Virus record (IMG/VR): IMGVR_UViG_3300031841_003365
Coordinates: 1 to 36,182 of that record
DNA: 36,182 bases
Reading direction: 5' to 3' (one strand)
From: a virus
Part shown: in pieces, positions 8,319 through 16,500 of the stretch
How positions within the stretch are numbered: position 1 is the stretch's first letter
How the letters are laid out: every line of letters starts with the position of its first letter
The notes under the pieces: generated by a model
Told to the model about the DNA's origin: nothing
The model's input: only the letters and a program-made list of their open reading frames with translations
The model's database searches: none
Made by a program: the position numbers and the translations under genes

Positions 8319-8381
8319 AGTGGAGGCGTAGGCGCAGCGCATGGCAGTATCCAGCGGAGGGTTCGAAACCCTACTCCACTT
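8319..8381 (+). ncRNA. tRNA-like element lacking a normal anticodon arm
   Basis: Seven perfect acceptor pairs (8319-8325 with 8374-8380), then a T-arm: GAGGG, loop TTCGAAA (8362-8368), CCCTA, with one mismatch at the base of the stem. Only 31 bases lie between, about ten fewer than in a normal tRNA. They hold one hairpin, CGC-A-TGG / CCA-GCG at 8338-8344 and 8351-8356 with loop CAGTAT, and no seven-base anticodon loop. No CCA follows. It lies between the capsid terminator and the connector gene. A decayed tRNA is possible, but the stem pairing is intact. Confidence 0.6.
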
Positions 8382-8397
8382 CTAATGTCCCAACGCA

Positions 8398-9072
8398 ATG
8401 AAGATTATAAAACAACATAACTACTACGCAGAGGATTTAGTTCCGTTGAGCACAGTGCGAGACCACTTGCGATACGCAACGAACGAAGCAGAAGCACTCA
8501 TCCGTTCATACGTTGGGTCTGCCTGCGACTACATGGAGGCAATCACTAACCGAGTGTTCTGCTCGTCAACCCCGGCAGCATTTCACGAAGACCCCAATCA
8601 GGCTGGTTCGTTGACCGAAATACCCGACCCTATCTTGGCGACGGTAGACGTCTACATGGACGAGTCTGACATTGACAAGGTGCATTACTTGCGCGGCGTC
8701 ACTGGGAGTTGGAACGTTGTGAATGAATCCATCCTCTACCTAAACAACCAAGACCAATGGATTAGCTTGGCGGCGGAAAATATTGGGGTTGACTTCACCA
8801 AGGTGTACAACATGACGGACACGTACCCAATCACAATTGACTGGACGGGGGCTGGAAAGCCTGACGACCTGAACGAGCGTGGCTACAACGTGTTCAAAGT
8901 GCAGTTCGAAGGTGGGGACAACATGCGGGACCTTCCTGCTCAGTATCGTCAAGCCATGTTACTCTTAGTGGGTCACTATGATATGCACCGCGAGGCTGAG
9001 ACCTTGGGTGCCGTTACCAATGAAGTAAAGGAAGGCGTTCACCGTCTCCTCAACTCTGTAAGACAGTACTGA
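8398..9072 (+). CDS. Head-tail connector protein, gp6-like
   Basis: A 224-residue protein resembling the gp6/connector-1 family of HK97-like phages, which forms a ring under the portal. It opens with the typical 'plSxvrdhLry...DeAeaLIrsYv.aA.dymE.iTnR' pattern (residues 17-52) and ends in a helical segment, L-P-A-Q-Y-R-Q-A-M-L-L-L-V-G-H-Y, as expected for the family. The next gene, a stopper protein, begins two bases after it. Length and order agree with the usual capsid-connector-stopper-gp10-tube order. Confidence 0.85.
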   Translation: MKIIKQHNYYAEDLVPLSTVRDHLRYATNEAEALIRSYVGSACDYMEAITNRVFCSSTPAAFHEDPNQAGSLTEIPDPILATVDVYMDESDIDKVHYLRGVTGSWNVVNESILYLNNQDQWISLAAENIGVDFTKVYNMTDTYPITIDWTGAGKPDDLNERGYNVFKVQFEGGDNMRDLPAQYRQAMLLLVGHYDMHREAETLGAVTNEVKEGVHRLLNSVRQY

Positions 9073-9073
9073 T

Positions 9074-9478
9074 ATGGCGGTAAGGAAACGACACTTCCGC
9101 GCCGGGGACCTTACTCACAAGATTACGGTCCAGCAGTGCAACGAGTCTATTGACGCGGGCACAGGCCAGCTCATCAAGGGCTACTCTCCCATGCGAACTA
9201 CTTGGGCGTCCGTCGGCTACGTCGGTTCGCCTTCTGCGGGTTCGTCCGAGGAGGACTTGAACGGACAGCGCACGGGTAAGATGAAGATTGAGTTCATGTT
9301 CAGGTTTTTCCCGAACTTGCGATTCAACGACCGCATCCAATTTAACGGAGGCTGGTTCGAAATCTACTCTATCCAGATTGTAGGCCGCAACCAAGCATAC
9401 GTTGTGCGTGCTGAGTTGAGAGACGACCAATCGAACGAATCGCCTACAGGCGCAACATACATTCAAGGCTTCGGGTAA
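9074..9478 (+). CDS. Head-tail stopper/adaptor
   Basis: A 134-residue protein of the phage head-tail joining type (Phage_H_T_join). It shows the usual start A-G-D-L-T-H-K-I-T-V-Q followed by W-A-S-V-G-Y, a central F-R-F-F-P-N-L-R-F-N-D-R-I, and W-F-E-I-Y-S-I near the end. This small beta-barrel closes the head after packaging and joins the tail. Its TAA overlaps the next ATG (TAATG). Confidence 0.85.
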   Translation: MAVRKRHFRAGDLTHKITVQQCNESIDAGTGQLIKGYSPMRTTWASVGYVGSPSAGSSEEDLNGQRTGKMKIEFMFRFFPNLRFNDRIQFNGGWFEIYSIQIVGRNQAYVVRAELRDDQSNESPTGATYIQGFG

Positions 9479-9948
9479 TGGCTAATACATTCGGCAAACA
9501 GAACAAGATTACCTTTGACGCCAAGCAGCTCGAGCGGCTCACTTGGAACATGAGGAGGTTCCAGCAAAACATGGCTGGAAAGGAGGCCGAAAAGATGTTA
9601 GACAGAGAGCTTCAGAAGGCCGTTAAGCCATGGCAGAACGCCATTAACAACGGCAAGATGTATGACTGGCTTGAGAAAGATAAGGGTCGACTTCAAAATC
9701 CATTCGGCAACACTAAAATAAAAGGGAAGAGGCGGTACGTCTATGGACGCCGCGTTGGTCCCAAAACGAAGGGGAAGACAAATGGGTGGCTCGCCCACTT
9801 CTTTGCCTCACCCGCAAGGCAAATTCGAAAAGTAAAGAAGGTGCCGTTCTATCGGATATTCCGCGCCGAGAATGGCAAGGTAGCTGCCCGTGCTAAAGCT
9901 GGCATCGAAAAAGTCATTAAGCAAATGCGGATGAAATCATTTAGATAA
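9478..9948 (+). CDS. Tail completion protein, HK97 gp10-like
   Basis: A 156-residue, strongly basic protein at the position of HK97 gp10. The segment G-W-L-A-H-F-F-A-S-P-A-R-Q, followed by V-P-F-Y-R-I-F-R-A, resembles the C-terminal half of that family. These proteins help join tail to head. Translation is coupled to the stopper gene through TAATG. The family match is moderate; the position is strong. Confidence 0.75.
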   Translation: MANTFGKQNKITFDAKQLERLTWNMRRFQQNMAGKEAEKMLDRELQKAVKPWQNAINNGKMYDWLEKDKGRLQNPFGNTKIKGKRRYVYGRRVGPKTKGKTNGWLAHFFASPARQIRKVKKVPFYRIFRAENGKVAARAKAGIEKVIKQMRMKSFR

Positions 9949-9968
9949 CATTTTAAAATAACATAATT

Positions 9969-10562
9969 ATGTCTACTGTCTCAAGTAACGCTATGGGCAT
10001 CTACGCCCTTAACGGAAACGTAACAAGCCCTTTGACCGTCAAGGTTGAGGCAAGCTTCGTGACGACCGGCGGAGCACCCGCTGGACTCGCTCAGGGCGAC
10101 TACTATCTGTCTGTCCAGTCTGACGGAACCTTTAACGCTATCGGTAAGGTCGCCTCTGGCGCCACCGACTCTACTGACGCGACTAACGAATTGACTTTAT
10201 TGTCTGCAACTACTAGCTCTACGCTCGACGCTTCATCTACCATCAACGAGGTTGCCGCACGTAACGGCACAGGTGGTTCTACCAACTACATTGCTTCTGG
10301 CGCATTTAGCTGGAACTTCTCTGTGGATGGTTTGTTGGACCTGACTACCGGTTCGGGGTCTGCTATTACTTTAATTGATGCTGCTCGTGACCAGCAGTTT
10401 GTAATGGCCAAGTTCACTACCGACACTAACTCAGGTGCTAACGAAGCTTTCTACGTTGGCCAATGCTTGCTCGAGTCTGTGTCTGCTACTGGCGGAGTTG
10501 ATGACTTGGCAACTTACTCTGCATCCCTCAAGGGCTACGGAGACCTGTACAAAGGAGCCTAA
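9969..10562 (+). CDS. Major tail (tube) protein
   Basis: A 197-residue Ser/Thr/Gly-rich protein with beta-strand character, placed exactly where the tube protein is expected: after gp10-like and before the two tail chaperones. The segment A-S-G-A-F-S-W-N-F-S-V-D-G-L-L followed by D-Q-Q-F-V-M-A-K-F resembles TP901-1-like tube proteins. A strong terminator follows, consistent with very high expression. Its 5' side, ATTTTAAAATAACATAATT, has no Shine-Dalgarno. Confidence 0.85.
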   Translation: MSTVSSNAMGIYALNGNVTSPLTVKVEASFVTTGGAPAGLAQGDYYLSVQSDGTFNAIGKVASGATDSTDATNELTLLSATTSSTLDASSTINEVAARNGTGGSTNYIASGAFSWNFSVDGLLDLTTGSGSAITLIDAARDQQFVMAKFTTDTNSGANEAFYVGQCLLESVSATGGVDDLATYSASLKGYGDLYKGA

Positions 10563-10580
10563 TCCATAGGATAATCTGAG

Positions 10581-10611
10581 AGGGGGAGTCATCGTGCTCC
10601 CCCTTTTTTTT
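10581..10611 (+). terminator. Strong intrinsic terminator after the tube gene
   Basis: GGGGGAG (10582-10588) pairs with CTCCCCC (10597-10603), extended by A10581-T10604, and runs into eight Ts (10604-10611). Because the tail chaperone and tape measure genes follow without an obvious promoter, it probably acts as a partial terminator or 3' stabiliser inside the operon. Confidence 0.85.
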
Positions 10612-10633
10612 CACACACAACAACCACTACATT

Positions 10634-10972
10634 ATGAAAAATACTGCTAACACCTTTCGCGGTGAGTTCGAAGTAACTTACAAGGGAAAAACACACAAGG
10701 CGCTGTTCACTATGAACGCCATCCGAATCTGCCTCAAGGGTGAGGGAATCGTCCTCGAGAACTTTGACAAGTGGATTCAAGCCGACCCGCTCACTGCCGT
10801 ACCGTCTATCGCCTACTACTCCATCCTCAACCACTGCATCCAGAACGACAAGAAGTTCGGTGCGAAGAAGGAACAGTTCATCGCGACCCTCGTAGATAGC
10901 GAGGAGTTTGAGAACGTCGCCGAGGCTATCACTCACGCCATGTCTACCGGCGAAGAGGAGGGAAAGAAGTAA
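10634..10972 (+). CDS. Tail assembly chaperone (gpG-like), frameshift donor
   Basis: A 112-residue acidic protein equivalent to lambda gpG. Such chaperones bind the tape measure protein while the tail tube forms. The C-terminal codons contain GGGAAAG at 10960-10966, in the register needed for -1 slippage (gga, aag codons). The next gene is in the -1 frame and open through the site. The family is too variable for a motif-based call, so the assignment rests on size, position and the slip site. Confidence 0.8.
   Translation: MKNTANTFRGEFEVTYKGKTHKALFTMNAIRICLKGEGIVLENFDKWIQADPLTAVPSIAYYSILNHCIQNDKKFGAKKEQFIATLVDSEEFENVAEAITHAMSTGEEEGKK
10960..10966 (+). promoter_or_regulatory. Programmed -1 frameshift slippery site GGGAAAG
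   Basis: The heptamer reads G-GGA-AAG in the frame of the upstream chaperone, and is the same heptamer lambda uses for its G/GT fusion. Slippage would join residues 1-111 to 105 residues read from 10966, giving a protein of about 216 residues. The -1 frame has no stop from the site to the downstream gene's ATG. Confidence 0.85.
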
Positions 10973-11283
10973 GGGACGAAGAAGAAAACAGGGAACCTAT
11001 CACGATGCAGAAGTTGTACCACGCAGCTCTGCGTCGTGGTATCCTTCCCGAAGCCTTCTGGGGCTACACGATGGCCGAAGCCTCGTCCCTGATGTGCCGA
11101 GACCGTGAACTCGACCGAGCTCACTGGAACCATACATCATCCCTCATGGCTATGTACGCGCAGAGCAAGGCTGCGAAAGGAAAGAAGTACACATCAGCTC
11201 AGTTCCATCCGTACGAACAGGAGAGCGAACCAGTCACTAAGAAGACTCGCGCTAACCTGCTCGATAAATTTAGTAAATTCTAA
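10966..11283 (+). CDS. Frameshift extension (gpT-like part of the GT chaperone)
   Basis: This frame continues from the slip site without a stop and ends with TAATG overlapping the tape measure start. It contains an internal ATG at 11005 (92 residues from there), which a gene finder would choose. In tailed phages this second part is normally made only as a fusion with the upstream chaperone and binds tape measure protein. The segment ILPEAFWGYTMAEASSL resembles the 'P.eFw.lTp.E' pattern of such proteins. Independent translation from 11005 cannot be excluded. Confidence 0.8.
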   Translation, partial: EVRDEEENREPITMQKLYHAALRRGILPEAFWGYTMAEASSLMCRDRELDRAHWNHTSSLMAMYAQSKAAKGKKYTSAQFHPYEQESEPVTKKTRANLLDKFSKF

Positions 11284-13682
11284 TGGCTCAAAATACAGTC
11301 ACAACAAAGCTCCTGCTAGACTCGTCGCAGTTTCAGGCAAGCATGGACAAGGCTGCTAATAAGTCCAAGAACTTTGGCCAGTCCATGTTCCGCCTCGGGC
11401 GCGACCTCTCGGGTGCACTCACGCTGCCGTTGGCCCTTGCTGCCAAGAGTGTCATCGACACGGTACAGAGCTTCGACTTAGCCCAAAGGAAAATTGCGGC
11501 TCTCTCTGGACAAACAGAAATATTCGAGTCACTATCCAAGTCGGCGCGTGAACTCGGTGAATCCACCATCTTCACTGCGACCGAAATTTCGGAGCTCCAG
11601 CTGTCTCTCAAGAAGCTAGGTAAAAGCACAACCGAGATTGAGGCTATCCAGACCTCCATACTCAACTTCTCTCAGGCCCTAGATACAGGACTAGCCGAGT
11701 CGGGTGAGTTCGTCGTGCAGACGCTCAACCGTTTCAGTGGGTCGCTGTCTGAGATTGGAGACGCTGGGCAACAGGCTGCATACGTGACAGACTTGTTCGC
11801 TGCCGCTGCGGCAAACAGTGCTGTCGACGCAGAGAAGCTCCGCAACTCGTTGAACTACGTAGGTTCGGAGGCGGCGGCTGCTGGCTTCCGCTTGGACGAG
11901 ACAACCGCCCTCATCGGCCTCTTGGCTGACCGTGGCTTTGATGCCTCGCGTGGCGGTACTGCACTTCGTCGTATTTTGGCGGAGCTCGCGAAGGATGGCT
12001 TGACCGCTCAGGAGTCCCTCGCCGTATTGCTCGACGAGACACAGGGCTACCGTGCAGAGCTCGAGAAGTTCGGTCTGCGCGGCGGTGGTCCCAAGGCCGC
12101 ATTGGCTGGCCTGAACATTGAGTTCGGACTGCTCCTCGAAACTCTTCAAAATTCTGAGGGCTTCCTGCAGAACGTTGCGGACGTCATGGACGACTCGTTG
12201 TTCGCGTCTCTCAAGAAGGTTCAATCTGCCGCGAAGGAGTTTTCACTGTCTATCGGTGACGACGTCATGGGCGGGCTAAAGAATCTCCTCGCACTAATAA
12301 CCGACCTCATCAAGAAGGCGTCAGACCTTCCTGCGCCCATTAAGAAGCTCGTAGTTGGACTTTTAAGCTTCCTCGCAGTACTTGGTCCCATCGCACTCGG
12401 GATAGGCGCTGTAACGCTCGCTGTTAAGACGCTGGGCCTAGCTATCGCAACCACGCCAATCGGTGCAGCACTGACAGCTATCGCAGCCATCGGCCTCGGA
12501 CTTGCTGCCACGGCATACGACGCTGAGGCTGCTGCCGAGCGCGTGAAGGAGGCGACGGACAACATCGCCAAGTACACTGCGCAAGACAGTGACATCGGGG
12601 TGTCAAGTGCAGCACTCGACAAGGCCAACGTGTCTGACGAGGACCGAAAGGAGGCTGAGAAGTACCTCAAACGCCGGGCTGCAACGCTCGTCAAAATCAA
12701 CAACCTCGAGCAAGCGCTGGCATCATACAGGATTGCGGCCGAGCGACAGGGCTTGAAGGAGACGGAACTCACAATCAAGACCGCCGAGGCACTCGAGAAG
12801 CATCGGGAGATACTCGCTGGCCAGAACAGAGAAATAGACCGCCTCATCGGACGCGCCGAGGACTATCAGGAAATCTGGAACCAACAACCCGTGGACTTCC
12901 CGCAGGAGCCGCCATGGGTGAAGGAGCTGCTTGAGAACCGAGACCCAGACACCAGAGATTTGGGTTACGGCGTTGTAGATGCCGACTTCGAGTTCGAACC
13001 CTTCGACGAGCGCTTCGCTCAGGAGCAGGCTCAGAAGTTCTGGCTAGAAATGCTGGAAGACGCGCTCACGCCGTCCGAGCTGGCTGCTATCGGCAACCGC
13101 TGGGAGAACTACCTCAATGAGGCCTCGGATAAGATTGACAGAATCGACCTGAGCTGGACCGACCTTATCGAGGACGAACCCCTCGACGAGGTACTGGGGT
13201 TCACTGACGAAGAGGTCAAGGAAATCCAAGACCGGTTCTACTTCCTCGACAACGTGGTCAAGGAGTGGGGCGCACGCTTCCTTCAGGTTGTTCAAGACAT
13301 AGGGTCGGCTTTCTCAAACTTCATCATGGACGTTGCGACAGGGACAAAGACCCTCGCAGAGTCCTTTAAAGACAACTTAGTAAGCGCAATCGAAGCGGTT
13401 ATCCGCAAGCTCATCGCGCTCATCATAACATTTGGTATTCTCAAGGTACTCGCTGGAGGCACAGGGGTCCTCGCAAGTCTGGCCAACGGAGTTCTCTCCA
13501 GCACGGGCGGCAACTTGGAGGGCTTCGTATTTAACGGTCTCGGGTTTAATGATTTCGCGGGGCCAAACGGCAATGTGGGTATCAACAACCGAAACCTCAA
13601 CTTGGGCGGTGCTGTATCAGGGAACCAATTGGTATTTGCAACACAACGCGGCATTAACGCAAACTACAGAGTTTATGGCTAG
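11283..13682 (+). CDS. Tail tape measure protein
   Basis: A 799-residue tape measure protein of the TP901 core type, which sets tail length and is ejected ahead of DNA. The core region (about 65-260) has STIFTATEISELQLSLKKLG, QALDTGLAESGEFVVQTLNRF and ALIGLLADRGFDASRGGTAL, typical of this family. Hydrophobic stretches lie near 350-420 and near 710-740. The N-terminal V-T-T-K-L-L-L-D-S-S-Q-F-Q-A-S-M is also typical. At this size the tail would be of the order of 120 nm, using the usual rule of about 0.15 nm per residue. Confidence 0.93.
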   Translation: MAQNTVTTKLLLDSSQFQASMDKAANKSKNFGQSMFRLGRDLSGALTLPLALAAKSVIDTVQSFDLAQRKIAALSGQTEIFESLSKSARELGESTIFTATEISELQLSLKKLGKSTTEIEAIQTSILNFSQALDTGLAESGEFVVQTLNRFSGSLSEIGDAGQQAAYVTDLFAAAAANSAVDAEKLRNSLNYVGSEAAAAGFRLDETTALIGLLADRGFDASRGGTALRRILAELAKDGLTAQESLAVLLDETQGYRAELEKFGLRGGGPKAALAGLNIEFGLLLETLQNSEGFLQNVADVMDDSLFASLKKVQSAAKEFSLSIGDDVMGGLKNLLALITDLIKKASDLPAPIKKLVVGLLSFLAVLGPIALGIGAVTLAVKTLGLAIATTPIGAALTAIAAIGLGLAATAYDAEAAAERVKEATDNIAKYTAQDSDIGVSSAALDKANVSDEDRKEAEKYLKRRAATLVKINNLEQALASYRIAAERQGLKETELTIKTAEALEKHREILAGQNREIDRLIGRAEDYQEIWNQQPVDFPQEPPWVKELLENRDPDTRDLGYGVVDADFEFEPFDERFAQEQAQKFWLEMLEDALTPSELAAIGNRWENYLNEASDKIDRIDLSWTDLIEDEPLDEVLGFTDEEVKEIQDRFYFLDNVVKEWGARFLQVVQDIGSAFSNFIMDVATGTKTLAESFKDNLVSAIEAVIRKLIALIITFGILKVLAGGTGVLASLANGVLSSTGGNLEGFVFNGLGFNDFAGPNGNVGINNRNLNLGGAVSGNQLVFATQRGINANYRVYG

Positions 13683-16500
13683 ACGATTAATTAACACTGA
13701 CTACTTGAACTCGGCGGGCGACACCTTCACCCTCGAGCTCTGGGATATGGAGAGTGTAGCTGCCAACTTGGACCACACGGTCGAGCTGGCTGCTGACGGC
13801 TTTCAAATTGGCTGGGACGCCACCTCGGGGGACTACACCCCCGTGGTTGGCTCCGTGTGTGACTTCACAGTCATCGCCAACGAGACTGTGCGTTCTGCCA
13901 TCATGCCTACCCTGTACGCAAACAACACAGAGTTCAACCTTTGTGTCCTCATCCGCAAAGGAGGGGCGCCATGGTGGGCCGGCATGGTTCATGCTGAGGA
14001 GACCACCGAGGTAATCGAAGACGGGTTCATCACCATGTCACTCAGGGCTTCGGACGGACTCGGAATGCTCAGCGGTTTCAACTTTGTTGACGACAACGGA
14101 GACCACTACAGTGGAGAGGTTAGTGTTATAGAGGTCCTGCACAATATCCTGAAAAAGCTCCCTTACTACTCGTTATATGCGACCACGGGCGCCGTCTTCC
14201 TCAAGGAGTGGGAGCTTATGAAGCCCACAAAGAGTGACGGCTTGTTTCTATACACCGACCTGAGTGGCAACGACCATGGGGTGTTCGACTATCTGCACAT
14301 GAAGCAGCAGATGTTCTACAGCATCCCTCAGCGGGACCAGACGTATGGCTCTAAGTTTAAGAACGTAGCCAAATACAACGAGGCTCAATTCACTTCATGC
14401 CGTGACATCGTAGAGGACATCATGACGTCTATCGGTGCGAGCATCTGCTTCGGCGAAGGGTGCTTCAACGTGTGGGACTACGCTAAGAACCGGGTGCAGA
14501 ACAACGTAGCCTCTGAGACCACCATCCAGTATCTAGTTACCTCTGGGGGGTTGCTAGAGTCCTCTAAAGTGGACCAGTCTAACGGCGTGTTCCTAAAAGG
14601 CGCGTACAGCGAGACAGGCTCCACAGCTTACCTCACCGCTGCTGGCAATAAGTTTAAGCGCGGTGCGGTGCGTCGCGGACAGTTCCCCTACCGTGGGGCC
14701 ACCCAGAAGCATGAGAACGCTGGTTCGGACGTTATATACGCCGAGGCGGAAGGCTTCACATACCCAGAAGGCCAACACATCCTCAAGCTACGCGCAGACA
14801 GCAACAACGCGTTCAACCCAGTCACAACACTGATGACCACCAACTTCCCAGACTGCGATGCGCAGAACGGGAACTTCGCTGGCTTCTACTTTCTCGGTGA
14901 TTTCACTGAGCAGGCGCTGGCCCTTGCCCCGTCTGGTAACGGAGGACAGGTTCGCATCAACATAGCGGGCGACGCCATCTACAATCCAGCAAGTGCAATC
15001 TTTGGTGGCCCTGCCTCCCTAGACTACGGCTACGCGGTCGTGCTTCGGCAACGGGTTGAGATGAGCAACGGCGTCACGACGTATCGTCTCTCGCGCCCCG
15101 TGCGGACACTAAAGTACACTAGCGCCTCGACCTCTGGCACGCCAGTGTATGCCGGGGTTAGTATCTACACCACGTTCGATGGAAGTGGCAGCCCCTTGGT
15201 CACCTACTACCCAAAGTACTGGCAGGGCGAGCACGAGTGGGTGCCAGACACTGATGACAACTACGAAAATGCGTGGCTCGACATCCCAATCGGATACAAC
15301 GACGAGGTCATGGAGACCGGGACCTCTGTGCAGATGTTGCAGACGGACTACCCCAACTTGCAGTTCTACGCTCCACCAGCAACCAAACTGGTGTCGGGTT
15401 CAGACAACCAGCTCCACCTCGACCAAACGCTCATCAACGACAGCTACAGGAACTTCGTGTGGCGTCACGACCGGGTGTACGACACGCCACCGTCCCTATC
15501 AACACTGACGGAGATGTCAGTCAAGGAGGCGCACCTTATCGGGTACGAATCCACGGGTGGGCCTAACTTGCTGTACGACGTTAACGGCAACCTGCTTGAG
15601 CCGGGCACAGAGCAAGGAGTTATATACAGGACGTCAATCAGTTTCTCTGACACCAACGACCTCGGGAGCGAAATCCCGGGCATGCTCCAGTTCAAGCACT
15701 CGGGCATCGTGGTGCAGACGGGCGACGGTTCCAACGCATACGACAGCACAGCGGTGTTCCTACCGGACACACCCAAGGGCTATGAGATTAAGAACCTGCC
15801 CGGCTCGCGTATCGGCGCTGCGTTCGTCACTGGCGGTGGTAGCACGTTTGGTCGCTACAGGGTTAGCAACTACGCCAACTTCAACTCACTCACGTCGAAC
15901 ACGAAAATACAGCAGTCGTATGACGACACAGTGTTGGACAACACCTACGCTCGTGGCGTGTGCAGGGCCTACATGCAGGCCAGAGGGAGAATGCGGGAGC
16001 GAGTGAACGCTACGTTGTTCGGCAACTACGGCGAGACCAACGACATCGTGTTCCCTTACAGTCGACTCATCACAAACAAGCTGAACTCGAACACGGAGAT
16101 ATTCGCAATGGACTCGGTGACTTACACCATGCTCGATGGAGAACAGCGTTTGGAGATGTCCAAGGCGCCGAGCACTGCAGAGGATAACATCTCGGGCACC
16201 ACGGCCGACCAAGATGAGGGGCGACCTACTCGCGGGCCTCTGGGCGGACAGGGTGGCAACGGCACCAACCCCTCGGGGGACTACGACGCTTTCCTATCCG
16301 GGAAGGTGACCTTAGTCGAGGACGTGACCGAGCACTTCGACGCTTCGGGCATGACTGGGCAGGTTTCCATCACCGAGATTCAAGATAAAATAGACAAAGT
16401 TCAAACTACTAATCCAATCACTGATGCCGACCTAGGGGGCGGCGGCGGTGGTACGGGCTTGTTCGGGGACATATTCCCCATATTTATTAAAAGATTCTAA
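13675..16500 (+). CDS. Large tail-tip protein, probably baseplate hub/distal tail
   Basis: A 941-residue protein following the tape measure, the place of distal tail and hub (gpJ-like) proteins in siphoviruses. The first 200 residues look like a beta-rich distal tail domain (LINTDYLNSAGDTFTLELWD, then D-F-T-V-I). The middle is rich in aromatic residues and beta strands. The C-terminus has Gly-rich linkers, including G-G-G-G-G-G-T-G-L, and ends in hydrophobic L-F-G-D-I-F-P-I-F-I. The start at ATG 13675 overlaps the tape measure stop by eight bases; an open frame further upstream lies inside the tape measure gene. The role is inferred mainly from position. Confidence 0.7.
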   Translation: MARRLINTDYLNSAGDTFTLELWDMESVAANLDHTVELAADGFQIGWDATSGDYTPVVGSVCDFTVIANETVRSAIMPTLYANNTEFNLCVLIRKGGAPWWAGMVHAEETTEVIEDGFITMSLRASDGLGMLSGFNFVDDNGDHYSGEVSVIEVLHNILKKLPYYSLYATTGAVFLKEWELMKPTKSDGLFLYTDLSGNDHGVFDYLHMKQQMFYSIPQRDQTYGSKFKNVAKYNEAQFTSCRDIVEDIMTSIGASICFGEGCFNVWDYAKNRVQNNVASETTIQYLVTSGGLLESSKVDQSNGVFLKGAYSETGSTAYLTAAGNKFKRGAVRRGQFPYRGATQKHENAGSDVIYAEAEGFTYPEGQHILKLRADSNNAFNPVTTLMTTNFPDCDAQNGNFAGFYFLGDFTEQALALAPSGNGGQVRINIAGDAIYNPASAIFGGPASLDYGYAVVLRQRVEMSNGVTTYRLSRPVRTLKYTSASTSGTPVYAGVSIYTTFDGSGSPLVTYYPKYWQGEHEWVPDTDDNYENAWLDIPIGYNDEVMETGTSVQMLQTDYPNLQFYAPPATKLVSGSDNQLHLDQTLINDSYRNFVWRHDRVYDTPPSLSTLTEMSVKEAHLIGYESTGGPNLLYDVNGNLLEPGTEQGVIYRTSISFSDTNDLGSEIPGMLQFKHSGIVVQTGDGSNAYDSTAVFLPDTPKGYEIKNLPGSRIGAAFVTGGGSTFGRYRVSNYANFNSLTSNTKIQQSYDDTVLDNTYARGVCRAYMQARGRMRERVNATLFGNYGETNDIVFPYSRLITNKLNSNTEIFAMDSVTYTMLDGEQRLEMSKAPSTAEDNISGTTADQDEGRPTRGPLGGQGGNGTNPSGDYDAFLSGKVTLVEDVTEHFDASGMTGQVSITEIQDKIDKVQTTNPITDADLGGGGGGTGLFGDIFPIFIKRF

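Noticed and set aside
8319-8381. A functional tRNA gene
   Set aside because: Ten bases too short, no anticodon loop of normal form and no CCA; reported as a tRNA-like element instead.
12221-12847. 208-codon minus-strand frame in the tape measure gene
   Set aside because: Ser/Ala/Arg-rich antisense shadow of a strongly supported gene.
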